This document shows, one piece after another, positions 1 through 6,209 of a DNA stretch of 12,668 nt. A program made the translations under genes and the position numbers. The first letter of the stretch is position 1. Each line of letters begins with the position of its first letter. The DNA comes from CAUSKK01 sp963533935. Lineage in GTDB: Bacteria > Pseudomonadota > Gammaproteobacteria > Cardiobacteriales > Cardiobacteriaceae. Below the pieces are notes generated by a model. That model ran no database searches. It was not told the origin of the DNA and saw only the letters and a list, made by a program, of their open reading frames with translations. Location of the stretch: positions 1 through 12,668 of the forward strand of contig CAUSQL010000040.1 of the NCBI GenBank assembly GCA_963533935.1. The letters are read 5' to 3'.

Positions 1-540
1 ATTGCCACACCGCCACCGAAGCAGCCCGACGCCCCCCCGGGCCAGATGTCTTCCGACATCTGGTCGTTGAAGCCGGGCGACAAAGTTACCATCTCCGGCC
101 CCTTCGGCGAATTCTTTGCCAAGGACACCGATGCGGAAATGGTCTTCATTGGTGGCGGTGCGGGCATGGCGCCCATGCGTTCGCACATCTTTGACCAGCT
201 GAAGCGGCTGCATTCCAAGCGGAAGATCAGCTTCTGGTACGGTGCCCGCTCGAAGAAGGAAATTTTCTACCAGGAGGACTTTGACCAGCTGGCCAAAGAG
301 TTCCCGAACTTCACCTGGCATATTGCTCTGTCCGACGCCCTGCCCGAGGACAACTGGACCGGCTACACCGGCTTTATTCACAATGTGGTCTATGAGAATT
401 ATCTGAAGAACCACCCGGCGCCAGAGGACTGCGAGTTCTACATGTGCGGCCCGCCCATCATGTCCCAGTCGGTGATAAAAATGCTCCACGACCTGGGCGT
501 GGAAGACGACAACATTCTTCTGGACAACTTCGGTGGCTAG
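1..540 (+). CDS. nqrF: Na+-translocating NADH:quinone reductase subunit F, C-terminal part (5' truncated)
   Basis: The reading frame is open from base 1 and ends at TAG 538-540, giving about the last 179 residues of a protein usually a little over 400 long. NqrF is the NADH-oxidising, FAD- and 2Fe-2S-carrying subunit of the membrane Na+-NQR respiratory pump. What is visible is the end of the FAD-binding barrel (SGPFGEFFAKD) and the NADH-binding half: the glycine-rich GGGAGMAPMRSHI, WYGARSKKE, the FYMCGPPIM motif near the end, and the terminal DNFGG typical of the family. The N-terminal membrane helix, ferredoxin domain and FAD RxYS motif lie outside the window. The gene overlaps apbE by 8 bases. 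apbE and nqrM downstream both serve assembly of this complex. Identification is by recalled family sequence and is very secure. Confidence 0.97.
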   Translation: MATPPPKQPDAPPGQMSSDIWSLKPGDKVTISGPFGEFFAKDTDAEMVFIGGGAGMAPMRSHIFDQLKRLHSKRKISFWYGARSKKEIFYQEDFDQLAKEFPNFTWHIALSDALPEDNWTGYTGFIHNVVYENYLKNHPAPEDCEFYMCGPPIMSQSVIKMLHDLGVEDDNILLDNFGG

Positions 541-1555
541 AAGAATTCTGCAACTGCTACTGCCACCGTTACTGACGGTGGCATTTCTTTTCGGCTGCGG
601 CAAGCGGGAAGAGGTCAGCGCCCTGGAAGGTAAGACCATGGGCACCTACTGGCACATTAAGATTGCCAGCTCCCTGAGCGAATCCCAGGCGCAGGCGTTG
701 CGGCAGGCGGTGGAGAAGCGGCTGGACGAGGTTAATCAGTCCATGAGCACCTATATTCCCGATTCGGAGATTTCCCGCTTTAACCAATGGCAGAGCAGTG
801 AACCCTTCCGCATTTCCGCCGATTTTGCCAAGGTGGTAGGACGGGCCCAGGCAATTAGCAGCCAGAGCGAGGGCTTCTATGACATCACTGTCATGCCGTT
901 GGTCAATCTCTGGGGCTTTGGCTACGAGAAGACTGACCATAAGCCCAGCGAGGAACAGCTGCAGACGGCCCTGGCCACCGTGGGCTACGGGAAGATTCAC
1001 CTGGAGGGCCAACGGCTGCGCAAGGATAATCCGCAGACGGCCATTGACCTGTCCTCCATTGCTAAGGGCTTTGGCGTTGATGCGCTGGCGGAAACCATCG
1101 AGGCGGCCGGCCATAAAAACTATCTGGTGGACATTGGCGGCGAAGTGCGCGCCGGCGGTACCAAGTTTGGTGCTCCCTGGAAATTGGGCATTGAAACGCC
1201 GGTGGTGGGCAGCGCCGGCAGCAGTTCCCTGGTGCTGGAGATGAGCGGCAAAACCGCCCTGGCCACCTCCGGCAATTACCGCAATTACATTGACTACGAC
1301 GGCCAGCGGGCGGTGCACAGCATTGACCCGCACACGGGGCGGCCCCGCCAGTCGCGGCTGCTGTCGGTTACGGTGGTGGCTGAGGATTGCATGAGTGCCG
1401 ACGGTTACGCCACGGCCCTAATGGTGTCCGGCGACGAGCGGGCCGAGACCCTAGCCGCGGGGCAGAATTTAGCCGTATTATTCATCTATGCCGACGGGGA
1501 CAAGGATTTCCGCATCTGGCGCAGTCCGGAGTTCGTTAAGAAATTTGGTTCCTGA
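533..1555 (+). CDS. apbE: FAD:protein FMN transferase (ApbE family lipoprotein)
   Basis: ApbE cleaves FAD and attaches FMN covalently to a threonine of target proteins; in Na+-NQR the targets are NqrB and NqrC, which fits the position directly after nqrF. The 340-residue length is normal. The start is GTG at 533, inside the end of nqrF, and no strong Shine-Dalgarno is visible, so translational coupling to nqrF is likely. The N-terminus is a lipoprotein signal (hydrophobic stretch, then LFGC with Cys22), placing the enzyme on the periplasmic side of a membrane. Family motifs in order: GKTMGTYW near residue 34, DLSSIAKGFGVD near 172, YLVDIGGEVRAGG near 197, HSIDPHTGRP near 262, and SADGYATALM near 288, where the Asp and Thr belong to the metal site. 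No key residue looks missing. Confidence 0.95.
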   Translation: MARRILQLLLPPLLTVAFLFGCGKREEVSALEGKTMGTYWHIKIASSLSESQAQALRQAVEKRLDEVNQSMSTYIPDSEISRFNQWQSSEPFRISADFAKVVGRAQAISSQSEGFYDITVMPLVNLWGFGYEKTDHKPSEEQLQTALATVGYGKIHLEGQRLRKDNPQTAIDLSSIAKGFGVDALAETIEAAGHKNYLVDIGGEVRAGGTKFGAPWKLGIETPVVGSAGSSSLVLEMSGKTALATSGNYRNYIDYDGQRAVHSIDPHTGRPRQSRLLSVTVVAEDCMSADGYATALMVSGDERAETLAAGQNLAVLFIYADGDKDFRIWRSPEFVKKFGS

Positions 1556-1563
1556 TGGTGTTT

Positions 1564-1640
1564 AAACATACAGCTGAAGCGCCCCTATGTTTGTAATTAT
1601 CGGTAAATAAACATACAAGGAAAGCGCCCTTCTGTTTGTA
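1564..1640. repeat. Dispersed 32-nt palindromic repeat, pair A (direct orientation)
   Basis: Two 32-nt units, 1564-1595 and 1609-1640, lie in the same orientation with a 13-nt spacer. Each begins AAACATACA, has a core with AAGCGCCC, and ends with a variant of TATGTTTGTA. Each unit is itself an imperfect palindrome because AAACATA can pair with TATGTTT (weaker in the second unit, which has CTGTTT). The pair begins 9 nt after the apbE stop and ends about 50 nt before nqrM. It is the only one of the four pairs arranged as a direct repeat. Related pairs are at 5396-5471, 6208-6283 and 12384-12458. REP-like or MITE-like function is inferred, not shown. Confidence 0.85.
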
Positions 1641-1691
1641 AATCCGCTGGACGAACCATCACCGGTCATTTTTATAAATTGGAGAAATGAA

Positions 1692-1865
1692 ATGTTTGCC
1701 ACTTTTATCGTTATTTTTTTAGTACTTCTCTGCTGCGTGGCCGGCATGGCCGTGGGCGTAATGTTTGGCCGACCGCCGCTGAAGGGTAGCTGTGGTGGCC
1801 TCGGCGCCGTGGGCGTGGAAAAGGTCTGTGGCTGTAGCCACGGCTGCGCCAAGCAGGATCAATAA
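1692..1865 (+). CDS. nqrM: NqrM (DUF539) assembly factor for Na+-NQR
   Basis: This 57-codon gene runs from ATG 1692 to TAA 1863-1865, with GGAG at 1681-1684 as ribosome binding site seven bases before the start. NqrM is a small membrane protein needed for Na+-NQR maturation, thought to deliver or insert the iron bound by cysteines of NqrD and NqrE. The sequence shows an N-terminal membrane helix (about residues 3-25, including the run FIVIFLVLL) followed by a short cysteine-rich tail: KGSCGGL then VGVEKVCGCS then GC, giving Cys34, Cys46, Cys48 and Cys52, the pattern of the family. Two extra cysteines (14, 15) lie in the membrane helix. It follows apbE after a 136-nt gap containing repeat pair A. 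The comEC frame begins inside its 3' end. It is easily missed because of its length. Confidence 0.93.
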   Translation: MFATFIVIFLVLLCCVAGMAVGVMFGRPPLKGSCGGLGAVGVEKVCGCSHGCAKQDQ

Positions 1866-3513
1866 GCTGCGGCTCTTCTATCTTCTATTAATTCTGCTGG
1901 GGTGGATTTTTCTTAATCCGCCCCAGCCTCATTTTCCCCGGGCAGCGACCGCTCTGGACTGTGTCAGTCGCGGCCATCTTTTGAATTTTCCCCAGAAAAA
2001 TGAATCGGTCGGCCAGCGATTTAAACTAAAGCTGCTGGATTCCAACTGTCTGCCCGGCGGCAGTGAAATCATGGCCAGCGATTACCACCGGCACCCCTAT
2101 GAGTTGGGCCGTATTTATCGCTTTCGGCTGAAATTCAGCGCCAACTCCCGCTGGGGGCGGGTGCAGAGCGTTGCAGAGGTAAGCGAAGCAAGCGGCCCGT
2201 GGCTGTTGCAACTGCGCCAGTGGGTGGCGAATCGCATTGCCGCCAATTTTCAGAATAATAATCAACGGTGGCTGCGGGCGCTGCTGCTGGGGGACCGGAG
2301 CCAGCTAAGCCATTGGGATAATCAGGCGCTGCGCAATACGGGCACCGCCCATCTCATCGCTATTTCCGGCTCCCATCTGGTGATTTTCGCCACCATGACC
2401 TATCTATTAATGCTGTTACCGGCGGTTTTTCTGAAAAAGCGCTTTGGCCTATGGCCGGAACCGCGCACGCTGGCCCTGCTGTTCAGCACATTAATCTGCG
2501 GCGTTTATTCTCTGCTGACCAGCCTGGAAGCGCCGGTGCTGCGGGCCTGGCTGCTGATGTTCTTTCTCCTCGGCCACTGGCTGAATCCGATTATCGCCCG
2601 CGGCGGCCAGGCTTTAACCCTAGCGGCCATCACCCAACTGCTGCTATTTCCCGAAGATTTATTCAGTGCGGCGGCCTGGCTAAGTTACACGGCGGTGCTG
2701 GCCATCATGGTCATTTGGCCGTGGCTGAAAAATCTCGGCCCAATCAATCAGTACCTGCTGCTCCAGGTCTTCATTAGCCTGGCCATGGCGCCGCTGCTCT
2801 GGGCCCTCTTTGGCACCATAAATCCTCTGGCCATTCCCGTTAATTTGGTGCTGGTGCTGTGGACGCCGCTGCTGCTCTACGGCGCCATCTGGGGCGTTTT
2901 CTTTAAATTTATCGCCCATTTAACGGATTTTTTCGCCAGCTATTACTTCGGTTTCATCGAATTCTGGGGCACGAAAATTCACCCCGTGGAACCGCTGTTT
3001 CAGCCGAGCCTGGCCAGCGGTGCCGCGGTCAGTCTTCTGATTATTTTGCTGTTTTCCTCCTTCCCCCAGAAAAAGCGCTTCGCGCTGCTGTTGCTGGCCG
3101 TTGCGCTGATTGGCGCCTGGCAACCGACGCGGGAACTGTGGCTGCGGCCGGGTAAACTGCCCAGCGCCCTCGTTCAGTATGAAGGCGCTTACTATCTAAT
3201 TAACGTTACGGCGGATTTCGGCCGCCACTATTTGCCGGAGCTACGGCGGCGGGCGGCGCGGCCGCGGGCGTTAATTTTGACCAGCGCCAAAGCTGGCGCT
3301 CAGGTGGAGTTGGGGCGGCTCATGGCCTTCTATCCGGAGACGGCCATCTATTCCCTGGTGCCCCAGGCGGATAATTTTGTTTATCCGGTGGCGGTTTGCC
3401 CGGGCCGGGCGGGGCCGCTGCAATTCACGCCAACGGCGGCGGGCTGCCAGCTGGAGATTGGTCCTTGGCGCATTTCCGAGCAAGAACTAATTCAAAAAAA
3501 TAACCTTGACTAG
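1828..3513 (+). CDS. comEC: ComEC/Rec2-family DNA-uptake channel, short form
   Basis: ComEC forms the inner-membrane channel through which single-stranded DNA enters during natural transformation. The protein (about 561 residues from GTG 1828) has one N-terminal membrane segment (LFYLLLILLGWIFL), a small extracytoplasmic region with two cysteines that fits the OB-like domain, then the competence domain with the hallmark ALLLGDRSQL and HLIAISGSHLVI (about residues 153-186) and many hydrophobic helices up to about residue 445. After the last helix only about 110 residues remain. Family members usually run past 700 residues and carry a metallo-beta-lactamase-like domain with a His/Asp metal motif; here the corresponding stretch (ALILTSAKAGAQVE) has none. 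The start is uncertain: no ATG precedes the first helix, GTG 1828 overlaps nqrM by 38 nt, and GTG 1792 is also in frame. The stop codon overlaps the tRNA promoter. Confidence 0.88.
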   Translation: MAVATAAPSRINKLRLFYLLLILLGWIFLNPPQPHFPRAATALDCVSRGHLLNFPQKNESVGQRFKLKLLDSNCLPGGSEIMASDYHRHPYELGRIYRFRLKFSANSRWGRVQSVAEVSEASGPWLLQLRQWVANRIAANFQNNNQRWLRALLLGDRSQLSHWDNQALRNTGTAHLIAISGSHLVIFATMTYLLMLLPAVFLKKRFGLWPEPRTLALLFSTLICGVYSLLTSLEAPVLRAWLLMFFLLGHWLNPIIARGGQALTLAAITQLLLFPEDLFSAAAWLSYTAVLAIMVIWPWLKNLGPINQYLLLQVFISLAMAPLLWALFGTINPLAIPVNLVLVLWTPLLLYGAIWGVFFKFIAHLTDFFASYYFGFIEFWGTKIHPVEPLFQPSLASGAAVSLLIILLFSSFPQKKRFALLLLAVALIGAWQPTRELWLRPGKLPSALVQYEGAYYLINVTADFGRHYLPELRRRAARPRALILTSAKAGAQVELGRLMAFYPETAIYSLVPQADNFVYPVAVCPGRAGPLQFTPTAAGCQLEIGPWRISEQELIQKNNLD

Positions 3514-3534
3514 CTTTGGGTTTCTCCCTATAAT
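3506..3534 (+). promoter_or_regulatory. Sigma70-type promoter of the tRNA cluster
   Basis: TTGACT at 3506-3511 and a perfect TATAAT at 3529-3534 are separated by 17 bp, which is close to the consensus. Transcription would start near 3541, about 15 nt before the tRNA-Pro 5' end. The -35 box overlaps the last codons and the TAG stop (3511-3513) of comEC, so the tRNA promoter is embedded in the end of that gene. The GC-rich stretch just after the -10 box (GGCCGC) resembles a stringent-response discriminator; that regulatory reading is an inference. Confidence 0.88.
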
Positions 3535-3555
3535 TGGCCGCTTCAATGCAGAAAG

Positions 3556-3632
3556 CGGAGTATAGCGCAGCCTGGTAGCGCATTTGGTTTGGGACCAAAG
3601 GGTCGGGGGTTCAAATCCCTCTACTCCGACCA
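3556..3632 (+). tRNA. tRNA-Pro (anticodon TGG)
   Basis: A full cloverleaf of 77 nt can be drawn. The acceptor is CGGAGTA with TACTCCG, the D stem GCGC/GCGC, and the anticodon stem TTTGG/CCAAA around loop TTTGGGA, giving anticodon TGG at 3590-3592. The T arm is GGGGG TTCAAAT CCCTC. The discriminator A and CCA (3630-3632) are encoded. It reads CCA and, by wobble, other proline codons. It is first in a three-tRNA transcript and 10 nt before tRNA-Arg. Confidence 0.97.
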
Positions 3633-3642
3633 CACTTTTAAA

Positions 3643-3719
3643 GTGCCCGTAGCTCAACTGGATAGAGCAACGGCCTTCTAAGCCGTAGGTTACAGGTTCG
3701 AACCCTGTCGGGTGCGCCA
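3643..3719 (+). tRNA. tRNA-Arg (anticodon TCT)
   Basis: A 77-nt cloverleaf: acceptor GTGCCCG with CGGGTGC (containing T-G and G-T pairs), D stem GCTC/GAGC, anticodon stem ACGGC/GCCGT around loop CTTCTAA with anticodon TCT at 3677-3679, and T arm ACAGG TTCGAAC CCTGT. Discriminator G and CCA (3717-3719) are encoded. It decodes AGA/AGG, which are rare codons in the GC-rich genes here. It is the middle gene of the cluster. Confidence 0.97.
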
Positions 3720-3742
3720 CTTGCCATTGAAGCAACATCTAT

Positions 3743-3819
3743 GGTGGATATAGTTCAGTTGGTTAGAACGCTGGATTGTGATTCCGGAGGTCGTGGGTTC
3801 GAGTCCCATTATCCACCCC
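3743..3819 (+). tRNA. tRNA-His (anticodon GTG), 3' CCA not fully encoded
   Basis: The cloverleaf has acceptor GTGGATA with TATCCAC and the histidine-specific extra G at 3743 opposite discriminator C 3817. The D stem is GTTC/GAAC, the anticodon stem CTGGA/TCCGG around loop TTGTGAT with anticodon GTG at 3778-3780, and the T arm GTGGG TTCGAGT CCCAT. After the discriminator the DNA reads CCT, not CCA, unlike the two upstream tRNAs, so the terminal A must be added by tRNA nucleotidyltransferase. It is the last gene before the terminator at 3857. Confidence 0.95.
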
Positions 3820-3856
3820 TCAAGATTTCCTTATTTGATTTAAGCAGTAAAAATTA

Positions 3857-3893
3857 ACGCCCCGGGCGCTGCCTTTGCGTCCGGGGCGTTTTT
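3857..3893 (+). terminator. Rho-independent terminator of the tRNA operon
   Basis: A perfect 9-bp GC-rich stem, ACGCCCCGG (3857-3865) with CCGGGGCGT (3881-3889), closes a 15-nt loop and is followed by TTTTT (3889-3893). It is preceded by an A-rich stretch, so it may also slow transcription from the opposite strand. It lies 38 nt after the last tRNA. Confidence 0.93.
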
Positions 3894-3923
3894 ACGTGCC
3901 TGATTTTAGTTCAGCACGCTAAT

Positions 3924-3961
3924 AACCTATTAATTTTCAATGCGTAAAAAATTAATAGGTT
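3924..3961 (-). terminator. AT-rich hairpin overlapping the stop of the DUF4139 gene
   Basis: AACCTATTAATTTT (3924-3937) and AAAATTAATAGGTT (3948-3961) form a perfect 14-bp inverted repeat with a 10-nt loop. The right arm contains the last codons and TAA stop (3952-3954, read on the minus strand) of the upstream-transcribed gene. There is no clear T-run after it on the minus strand, so it may be a 3' mRNA-stability hairpin and not a true intrinsic terminator. Confidence 0.6.
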
Positions 3962-5316
3962 AATTCCGCCTTGTAGGTCAGCACCGTCTTACCCTTGGCC
4001 GGGATTTCCACAAGCCAACGGGCTTCCGTTGCACCTTTCTTCTCGTGTTTGGCGCTTTCTTCCTGGATTTTCCACTGGCCATTGAAGGTCTCAATTACTG
4101 ACACCTGCACCGGCTGTTCGCGGCTGTTAAAGAGGGTAATTTCCTCTTCCACCTGGAAACGCTCCTTCCGAGTGATGCCGGAATCCAAGCGTTTCCAGTC
4201 CTTACGCTTGTACTCGCCGCGCACGTCGAAGGCTTCGCCCAGGGTTAGTTTCACCTCCTCGTCGGTGGCCGTGTGCTTAACGCGGTCTTCGCCGACGAAC
4301 TGGCTCTGGCCCTGGCTATCCTGCTGGTAAACGCGCACGATGCCCGCCGGCAGTGGCATTTCCTTATTGATGAACTTCAGATAGGTTTTCGCCTGCTGCT
4401 TGAATTCATCTTCATTGTCATCGACGGCGTTATGGCGCAGTTCGTAGATTTTCTCCGCGGGAATATTGGCTACGGACAGCAGTGCCACCTGCTTGCTCTG
4501 GTTATTCAGCACGTCGGTGCGGTTCGGCAGGGTGTACAGGTGATAATCGCCGAGTACTTCTTCTACCGGGGTGGCGGTCTCGGCCATTGCTGCGACGGGA
4601 GCACGGGCCATCATCATGCGATCACCATTAAATCCCAACACCGGCGCCCGATTGACTTCACCGGCCACCAGCTGCACCCGCGCCTGTTCAAAGGTTTTAC
4701 CGCTCTGGTTATTCAGCGTAACCCAGCCGGCCATGCTCAACTGGCCGTCCTTGGCGAGATTGGCCACGTAGTCGGCGCGCCAGTCCATGCCCTGGGTTAA
4801 ATAGTTAAGCTCCACGTCCGCCTTCTGTGCTTCCTTACTGGCCAGCTGCACGTTTAAAGTCGGCTTATCGCGGAGATTTTCCGGCACGCCGGGGAAGGCC
4901 AAGCGCGCCCGGTGGGGCAGGCCGATTTCGATGCGGTCGGCGTATTTGAGAATGGGCCCTTCGCCCTCACCGCCGGCCTTATTGCCGTTATTGGCCAGCA
5001 CCGTGGCCTTTTCCCGCTTGCCGTCATTGGCAATCACCTCAATTTCCTTGCCCACGTACTTATCCAGCAGCGACTGGCCGTTCAACAGGTCGTAATCGAA
5101 GTTCTGCTCCAGCAGCTGGAAGGGCGCAGCGGATTTGAGAATGGCGCTCTGGGGAATGATGCGGGCGGCCACGTTGGCCAGGTCGATTTTATTGGTGCCG
5201 GCCTGTAAATCCAGGCTGCGCTGCTCGCTGACCAGGGCCAGGTCCTTGTTGTAAATGGTGAGATTGTCTTCGGCCATTGCGGTGCCTACGAGGAGAAAGA
5301 GTAAAGTTTTCTTCAT
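3952..5316 (-). CDS. Exported DUF4139 domain-containing protein
   Basis: The 454-residue product begins with a short Sec signal peptide (MKKTLLFLLVGTAMA, likely cut before EDN), so it is periplasmic or outer-membrane associated. The N-terminal half carries the family-like opening (LTIYNKDLALVSEQR, then ANVAARIIPQSA) and the rest follows the beta-rich layout of DUF4139 proteins: NYLTQGMDWRADYVANL near residue 173, WVTLNNQSGKTFEQARVQLVAG near 196-217, and a C-terminal beta-rich part ending TVLTYKAELTY. No membrane segment follows the signal, and no enzymatic motif is evident. Its biochemical role is not known to me. The start is supported by AAGGA seven bases upstream. It sits downstream of cobB on the same strand across about 190 nt that contain repeat pair B, and it has its own possible -10 box. 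Confidence 0.85.
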   Translation of the reverse strand: MKKTLLFLLVGTAMAEDNLTIYNKDLALVSEQRSLDLQAGTNKIDLANVAARIIPQSAILKSAAPFQLLEQNFDYDLLNGQSLLDKYVGKEIEVIANDGKREKATVLANNGNKAGGEGEGPILKYADRIEIGLPHRARLAFPGVPENLRDKPTLNVQLASKEAQKADVELNYLTQGMDWRADYVANLAKDGQLSMAGWVTLNNQSGKTFEQARVQLVAGEVNRAPVLGFNGDRMMMARAPVAAMAETATPVEEVLGDYHLYTLPNRTDVLNNQSKQVALLSVANIPAEKIYELRHNAVDDNEDEFKQQAKTYLKFINKEMPLPAGIVRVYQQDSQGQSQFVGEDRVKHTATDEEVKLTLGEAFDVRGEYKRKDWKRLDSGITRKERFQVEEEITLFNSREQPVQVSVIETFNGQWKIQEESAKHEKKGATEARWLVEIPAKGKTVLTYKAELTY

Positions 5317-5352
5317 TAAAAATCCTTGGTTGCGCCAGAAGCTGGCAGAGAA

Positions 5353-5358
5353 ATTATA
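5353..5358 (-). promoter_or_regulatory. Possible -10 box for the DUF4139 gene
   Basis: Read on the minus strand, positions 5358-5353 are TATAAT, 36 nt before the ATG at 5316. I find no convincing -35 at the right distance (the best candidate region is around 5376-5381), so the promoter is weak or needs an activator. Repeat pair B begins about 38 nt further upstream. Confidence 0.4.
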
Positions 5359-5395
5359 GGACGATTGCTCTAGGAAAGGATTACGCGAAGATATT

Positions 5396-5471
5396 TACAA
5401 ACATGCGGGCGCTTCCCTTGTATGTTTATTTAAGGTTTTAAACATACAGGGGAAGCACCCGTATGTTTGTA
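5396..5471. repeat. Dispersed 32-nt palindromic repeat, pair B (inverted)
   Basis: Unit 5396-5427 (minus orientation) and unit 5440-5471 (plus orientation) face each other across a 12-nt spacer (ATTTAAGGTTTT). The left arm TACAAACATGCGGG pairs with the right arm end CCCGTATGTTTGTA with a single mismatch, and the full 32-nt arms are almost perfectly complementary, so a 76-nt hairpin or cruciform can form. Each unit also folds on itself (AAACATAC with GTATGTTT). It lies 36 nt after the cobB stop codon and about 80 nt upstream of the DUF4139 start, on the transcribed path between the two. Confidence 0.9.
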
Positions 5472-5507
5472 AAGCAGACGTACACGTGAACCGACGGGGA
5501 TAGCAAA

Positions 5508-6197
5508 TTAACCGTTAAGGCCGGCGATTAGCTCTTCACACAGCTGCGGCACGCCCACCGTCGCCGGCGCCGCAATAATTTCCACCCCGGGCCGCTGCGG
5601 TGGCCGCGGGTCGATGAGGTAAATGGGCGTGCCCGGGCGCACGTAATTGACCAGGCCGCTGGCCGGATAGACCTGGAGCGAGGTGCCGACGATAATCAGC
5701 CGGTCGGCGCGGCTCACCTGGCCGGCGGCCACTTCCAGCAGCGGCACCGCTTCCCCAAACCAGACAATGTGCGGCCGCATGGGATTACCCGCCGGGTCGC
5801 GGTCGCTCAAGTGCTGGTCGCCGGGGCAATCAATGACGTAGCCTTCGTCCACGGTGCTGCGCGCCTTGTCCAGCTGGCCGTGCAGGTGCAGCACCCGGCT
5901 GCTGCCGGCCCGTTCGTGGAGCGTATCCACGTTCTGGGTGATGATGTGCACGGTAAAGAATTGCTCCAGGGCGGCCAGGGCCCGGTGGGCGGCGTCGGGA
6001 GAGGCGGCGGCGGCCTGGCGGCGGCGCGCGTTGTAGAAATCCAGCACCAGCTGCGGATTGCGCTGGAAGGCCTCGGGGGTGCACACGTCCTCGATGCGGT
6101 GATTTTCCCAGAGGCCGTCGCTGTCCCGGTAGGTGCTGAGGCCACTTTCGGCGCTGATGCCGGCGCCGGTCAGTACGACGATGTTTTGCTTATTCAT
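5508..6197 (-). CDS. cobB: NAD-dependent protein deacylase, sirtuin CobB type
   Basis: Sirtuins remove acyl groups from lysines using NAD+; CobB regulates acetyl-CoA synthetase and other metabolic enzymes. The 229-residue protein has the NAD-binding GAGISAESGLSTYRD (11-25), TQNVDTLHERAGS (87-99), catalytic His106 in HLHG, RPHIVWFGE (141-149) and GTSLQVYPASGLV. Tyr55 and Arg58 in FYNARRR match the pair that lets SIRT5/CobB accept succinyl and other acidic acyl groups. The segment between HLHG and RPHIVW (108-140) contains one cysteine only, so the usual four-Cys zinc site is absent; zinc-less CobB relatives are known in other bacteria. I chose ATG 6197, which gives the normal family N-terminus; a TTG at 6212 would add five residues. 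No Shine-Dalgarno is visible for either. Confidence 0.93.
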   Translation of the reverse strand: MNKQNIVVLTGAGISAESGLSTYRDSDGLWENHRIEDVCTPEAFQRNPQLVLDFYNARRRQAAAASPDAAHRALAALEQFFTVHIITQNVDTLHERAGSSRVLHLHGQLDKARSTVDEGYVIDCPGDQHLSDRDPAGNPMRPHIVWFGEAVPLLEVAAGQVSRADRLIIVGTSLQVYPASGLVNYVRPGTPIYLIDPRPPQRPGVEIIAAPATVGVPQLCEELIAGLNG

Positions 6198-6203
6198 GGG
6201 GCG

Positions 6204-6209
6204 ATTATA
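6204..6209 (-). promoter_or_regulatory. Possible cobB -10 box at the edge of repeat C
   Basis: Read on the minus strand, positions 6209-6204 give TATAAT, six bases before the cobB ATG. A transcript from it would start at or next to the ATG, agreeing with the lack of a Shine-Dalgarno (leaderless mRNA). The first two bases of the box are the outer end of repeat unit C. No good -35 is visible, so this is tentative. Confidence 0.35.

Noticed and set aside
32..38. Run of seven C in nqrF as a possible phase-variable tract
   Set aside because: It encodes conserved Ala-Pro-Pro of the family in the normal frame, and nqrF is a housekeeping gene.
1553..1661. Seven-base inverted repeat TGATGGT/ACCATCA around repeat pair A, as an insertion footprint
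   Set aside because: It is short enough to be chance, and the other three pairs have nothing comparable.
1562..1852. Minus-strand open frame across repeat A and nqrM
   Set aside because: The opposite strand holds nqrM with conserved motifs; the product has no recognisable features.
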